From Pampus argenteus (Eukaryota; Chordata; Actinopteri; Scombriformes; Stromateidae): a DNA stretch of 64,000 nt. A program made the position numbers and the translations under genes. The stretch's first letter is position 1. Each line of letters begins with the position of its first letter. The notes under the pieces are model-generated. The model made no database searches. It was not told the origin of the DNA and worked only from the letters and a program-made list of their open reading frames with translations. The DNA is taken from contig CM072863.1 of NCBI GenBank assembly GCA_036937835.1, forward strand, positions 3,223,501 through 3,287,500, read 5' to 3'. Positions 61,678 through 64,000 of the stretch are shown here, in pieces.

Positions 61678-63560
61678 CAGATATGAGCACGGCCCATTGT
61701 TCAGACTAACAGCTGCTCACTTCCTCTCTTTGTTAGACAGACCAGTGTTTCCATTAACAAACACACAGCTCACAAACAGAGACGCTCCTGTGTTATTCAA
61801 ATCAACAACCAGATGGCCTTTTAGAAAAGGCTTTTCAAAACTAATTTAAAACATACACAATAAATGTGTGTGTGTGTGTGTGTGTGTGCGTGTGCGTGTG
61901 CGTGTGTGTGTACCTGGTCCGTATGCGCGGGCCTTCTTGGGGTTCAGTTTGGGTTTTAGAGGAGCTCCAGGCTTCAGTTTGGCTTTGGGAAACTGAGACA
62001 GGTAGGTCATCACCGACTGCTCGTCCACACTGGGATCAATGATCTCATTTGGAGCTATCACCTGTGTACACAGACACACACAGTTCAGGTTTATTCCCAA
62101 ATAAGCATATTTATGCCACAATATTCAGTATATCAAGCTCAAGGAAAAAGGAAGAGAAGCCGAAGTGACGGAGCTGAGGTGTGACGTGGAGGAAGGTGAG
62201 TGATTTAAGGCGGATTTAAGGCGGAAATGTGTCTGTAATGAACTCTGGGTTCAGCCCAGGACACTGAACCGTGTCTTTACGCTTCACAGACTGTTGGACA
62301 TTTTAAAAACTTCAATTCATCACTGCTCCAGCTAACAGAGATTCCCTGAATTAATGCTGCGAGTGTGTGTGTGTGTGTTTTTTTCTGGAGGAGACTTCTG
62401 CTCCTTCCTGTGGGTGTCAGCTAACCGAGATGAATCTGAGCATTACGCAACGCGACCACGATACGAAAACATTCAACTAGGGATTAATTAAATCAGGATG
62501 CAAGAACATTTCCTCATAAATATCTTTCTGAAGGAGAATAAATTAAGTCTAATATCAGTTATAAAAATTTAAAAAAAGCGCTAATTATTTCCTGGAAATA
62601 GTAATTTGTTACTCATTATAAAACATTTCCGTTTCAGCTTGTAAATCTGCAGGGGTTGCATTCTCTGGGCTTCAAACAAAAGTGAGTAAAAAACAAAAAA
62701 GGTTTCCTCTGCTGTGAAAAATCAGGAAACCAAATAACATCTGTGTGAGATGCTGCCGACGACCTTTGACCCCTGGAGACAAATCACAGCAGAGCGAAAT
62801 CTGCCTTTATTGGGCTTCAACAAACACTTAATGTACACATCATCCCTGCAGCTCCTTCACAATAAAAGCCTCGACTTGGTTTTCAGATTGTGCTTCAAGT
62901 TCATATTAGAGTAACAGTCGTATATTTCAAGTAGAGACATAATAAAGATTCACTTAAAGATCACAATAAAGAAGCAGCGAGCCAGGTGGGTCGGAGGGAA
63001 TCTAACCTGCGGGACTCCCAGCCAATCATCAGCCAGCTGCATGGCTTCAGTGGCGTTTTCCACTGGTTTCACTGGATCCCAGGTCTCCCAGTCTGGACAT
63101 AGACCTGTAAACAACAGAAAACATGGTCAACATACACACAAACAAACAAACAAACAGTATGAGCTCTACTGGGAAAATACTGCACTTGTGACAGCGTACC
63201 TGGTGCACAGCTGTCCACCAGCGCTCCCAGTGCTCTGCCGTTGCTCCAGTCCTGGCTGAAGTTGGTGATTGGCAGATCAGGAACTTTGTGTTGGATCCAT
63301 CCAAGCAGACGCTGTTTAGGCGTCTTTGACTCCGCCTGAACACAGAAACACAAATCTAGTCAGCCGCCAATCAGGTTTCATCACTTTATGCCTCTTTTGT
63401 TCTTCTTCTGTTTGCAGAGGGACAGAAGTGATGAACCGAGCGGATGTTTCTACCTCTTCTTCGCCCTCCCACACCGGCATGGAGATGGAGTAGTGCAGGA
63501 TCAGAGTCCAGACCAGACCCAGGATCAGTTTCAGGTTCCCGTCCACAATGGCTTTAGAGT
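36624..63560 (-). CDS. flnb: Filamin B (5' end beyond the window)
   Basis: 48 exons, 2,515 full codons plus a split first codon; only the first coding exon (about 97 residues in human FLNB) is off the right edge. Exons (complement, stop first): 36624..36811, 37034..37243, 37360..37578, 37855..38031, 38113..38245, 39153..39268, 39352..39489, 39591..39857, 40888..41010, 41108..41260, 41448..41651, 41958..42116, 42319..42492, 42664..42792, 43524..43664, 44265..44370, 44933..45013, 45559..45806, 45911..46100, 46202..46355, 46548..46839, 47288..47448, 47534..47696, 47781..47954, 48048..48248, 48388..48505, 48618..48932, 49094..49279, 49516..49595, 49703..49820, 50043..50197, 50294..50384, 50490..50650, 52332..52455, 56471..56614, 57351..57464, 57545..57738, 57886..58022, 58584..58710, 58886..59023, 59117..59317, 60057..60219, 60441..60515, 60661..60779, 61914..62061, 63007..63104, 63200..63335, 63454..63560. 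All phases agree. Two calponin-homology domains bind actin; 24 Ig-like repeats (GDGTxxVxYxPxxxGxY...IPxSPF) form the rod; the last repeat dimerises. Cytoplasmic actin cross-linker and signalling scaffold. ACRATGRGLQPSG, RAWGPGLEGGIVG and SPFQVTVP favour filamin B over A or C. Confidence 0.93.
37034..37243 (-). other. flnb: flnb hinge-2 exon and start of repeat 24
   Basis: Encodes RLVNVTNASETSTLTVDPVL and SSSSFTECDTPRSAYSDASK, a Ser/Thr-rich hinge, then RGPGLSKAFVGQKSSFSVDC of repeat 24. The last repeat is finished by exon 36624..36811. Confidence 0.88.
40134..40378 (-). other. Open segment with exon-like borders in a flnb intron
   Basis: After TTCCTCTTCCTCCAG the sequence stays open for 81 codons in the frame of the preceding exon, then meets AGG|gtagag. 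Joined, it would read KIP, then Val-Ser-Trp-Phe. The best donor leaves phase 0 where phase 1 is needed, so inclusion would shift frame. Treated as a possible relic or a regulated poison exon, not as coding sequence. Confidence 0.25.
40379..40665. repeat. Purine-rich tract in flnb intron
   Basis: Nearly 290 bases of G/A-rich sequence on plus, which is C/U-rich in the flnb transcript. It lies directly upstream (in transcript sense) of the open segment at 40134-40378. Confidence 0.85.
40840..40887. repeat. (TG)n at a flnb 5' splice site
   Basis: On the sense strand a CA run begins at the donor gtacacaca of exon 40888..41010. Confidence 0.9.
41652..41880. repeat. Second purine-rich tract in flnb intron
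   Basis: Starts with (GAG)n next to the acceptor of exon 41448..41651 and continues G/A-rich for about 230 bases. In the transcript this is an extended pyrimidine tract ending in CTCCTCCCAG. Confidence 0.85.
43314..43354. repeat. (CA)n microsatellite in flnb intron
   Basis: About 20 CA units, not adjoining an exon. Confidence 0.9.
44933..45013 (-). other. flnb: flnb hinge-1 exon (27 codons, phase 0-0)
   Basis: An 81-base in-frame exon between the repeat 15 and repeat 16 exons. It encodes a flexible stretch rich in Gln, Ala and Pro (MQAQKSQQQAAAPGAGFQPW). Human FLNB hinge 1 (about 24 residues) is skipped in some isoforms and is a calpain target. Both borders are phase 0, so skipping here would also keep frame. 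Confidence 0.85.
50651..52331. other. flnb intron, no other gene seen
   Basis: Contains a (CT)n run at 51033-51059 and AT-rich stretches. Open frames here are not splice-bounded. Confidence 0.5.
54474..54660 (+). repeat. Percomorph repeat (GGGATAGTTCGGATTTT family)
   Basis: Opens AAAGGGATAGTTCGGATTTT, then TGAGGTACCTATTACCTACA. I recall this as a frequent repeat in percomorph genomes. Confidence 0.65.
55555..55690 (-). repeat. Reversed copy of a common percomorph repeat
   Basis: CATTTTGGGAAATAAGTTGT and, further on, GCCTAGCTTAGCATAAA are the reverse complement of motifs also found at 22900-22940 and 24795-24900. Confidence 0.6.
56720..56850. mobile_element. hAT-like fragment with a perfect palindrome
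   Basis: Opens CGGTGGTTCTCAATGTTTTT, a diverged hAT-type end. It contains the inverted repeat GACCCCTATATAGAGAA ... TTCTCTATATAGGGGTC at 56795-56832 with a four-base loop. Confidence 0.55.
58511..58574. repeat. Facing (AC)n and (GT)n runs in a flnb intron
   Basis: CA-rich run followed eight bases later by a long GT run, next to the donor of exon 58584..58710. The two can pair to form a hairpin in DNA or RNA. Confidence 0.85.
58711..58765. repeat. (CA)n at a flnb 3' splice site
   Basis: UG run on the sense strand ending TGTTTTCAG before exon 58584..58710. Confidence 0.9.
60780..61913. other. flnb intron with two dinucleotide runs
   Basis: GT runs at 61637-61675 and 61866-61911; the second is a CA run on the sense strand abutting the donor of exon 61914..62061. 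No other gene seen. Confidence 0.6.
61914..63560 (-). other. flnb: flnb actin-binding region exons (CH1 end and CH2)
   Basis: Exon 63454..63560 carries SKAIVDGNLKLILGLVWTLI and HYSISMPVWEGEEE, the second half of CH1. Exons 63200..63335, 63007..63104 and 61914..62061 carry CH2, including KQRLLGWIQHKVP, WSNGRALGALVDSCAPG, DDWLGVPQ and MTYLSQFPKAKLKPGAPL. These directly bind F-actin in all filamins. Confidence 0.93.
62062..63006. other. flnb intron, no other gene seen
   Basis: Unique-looking sequence with a short TG run near 62365. No splice-bounded frame on either strand. Confidence 0.5.
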
Positions 63561-64000
63561 CTGAAGGAGAGAAACACAGATCTGAAGTCAGACTCACAGG
63601 ACGATGCTGCTGGTGGGAGATCTACAACAACAACAACAACAACAACAACGACACCACAAAGCCAAAGAAAATAAATAACGGTTTCGAAATGAGCCCTTAA
63701 GAGGAATTTTTATTAACTCTTCCAGGAATCTGTGATTCATATCTGAACTTTATGCATAAAATACAGCATGTTCACACACGGACGGACTAATGAACTCATA
63801 AAAGCACATTTAAACATTATTTTCATATAATAGTGAAAATAAAAGAAATCCACGGTGAACTTCAGAAAGACACTTTTCAAACGAGCGGTTTGTAAAAACA
63901 TGCAGAAATAAAATTCAATTAACACGACTAGAGCTGCAACGATTGGTCTATTCATTTATTATCTATTATCTATTCATTTATTATACGATTGACGGAAAAT
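63561..64000. other. flnb first coding intron (partial), with repeats
   Basis: Contains an (AAC)n run near 63625-63650. From about 63930 the start of another ATCGATTAATC-type repeat (CTAGAGCTGCAACGATTGGT) runs off the edge. No exon is seen here, so the initiator exon lies farther right. Confidence 0.6.

Noticed and set aside
36624..63560. Filamin A or C identity for the filamin gene
   Set aside because: Last-repeat and repeat 3-4 residues fit filamin B better, the filamin C insert is not in frame, and a DNASE1L3-type gene is in the neighbourhood as for human FLNB. The SPMIP1-like neighbour was the main argument for C.

Overview
The window is nuclear DNA of a ray-finned fish, very probably a spiny-rayed (percomorph) teleost. 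Genes are spliced with GT-AG introns. TG/CA microsatellites are dense, and the interspersed repeats include Tc1-like ends, hAT-like ends, 'GGGATAGTTCGGATTTT' repeats and 'AACTAATCGATTAATC' repeats of the kind I recall from percomorph genomes. Exon models below were built by hand from splice sites, frame continuity and remembered family sequences. No search was run.

Layout. 1-4.9 kb: no gene; two long tandem arrays and a decayed Tc1-like element. 5.0-7.8 kb (-): ccdc51 (mitochondrial potassium channel MITOK). 9.4-10.7 kb (+): tma7, head-to-head with ccdc51 as in mammals. 11.9-15.7 kb (-): a DNase I-family gene of the fish dnase1l4 type, without signal peptide or the conserved disulfide. 15.7-20.6 kb: no gene seen. 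20.9-30.2 kb (+): the three complement C1q chain genes in the mammalian order c1qa, c1qc, c1qb. 31.3-32.3 kb (-): a small SPMIP1/ATP6V1FNB-like gene. 33.3-34.8 kb (+): an intronless RING/B-box/coiled-coil/SPRY TRIM gene. 36.6-63.6 kb (-): filamin B, 48 exons from the second half of CH1 to the stop; its first coding exon lies beyond the right edge.

How they relate. C1qA, B and C assemble one secreted complex that starts the classical complement pathway. The TRIM gene is a probable ubiquitin ligase of the fish-expanded, often immune, type. The other genes are functionally unrelated neighbours. CCDC51-TMA7 and FLNB-DNASE1L3 are each neighbours on human chromosome 3p, which supports naming the filamin flnb. 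The SPMIP1-like gene is notable because in human its relative sits beside FLNC.

Most interesting: sense-strand UG runs at many 3' splice sites and CA runs at several 5' splice sites; shared introns inside the C1q heads; the intracellular-looking DNase; an open segment in flnb at the exact place where filamin C carries its insert; and the filamin-SPMIP1 linkage.
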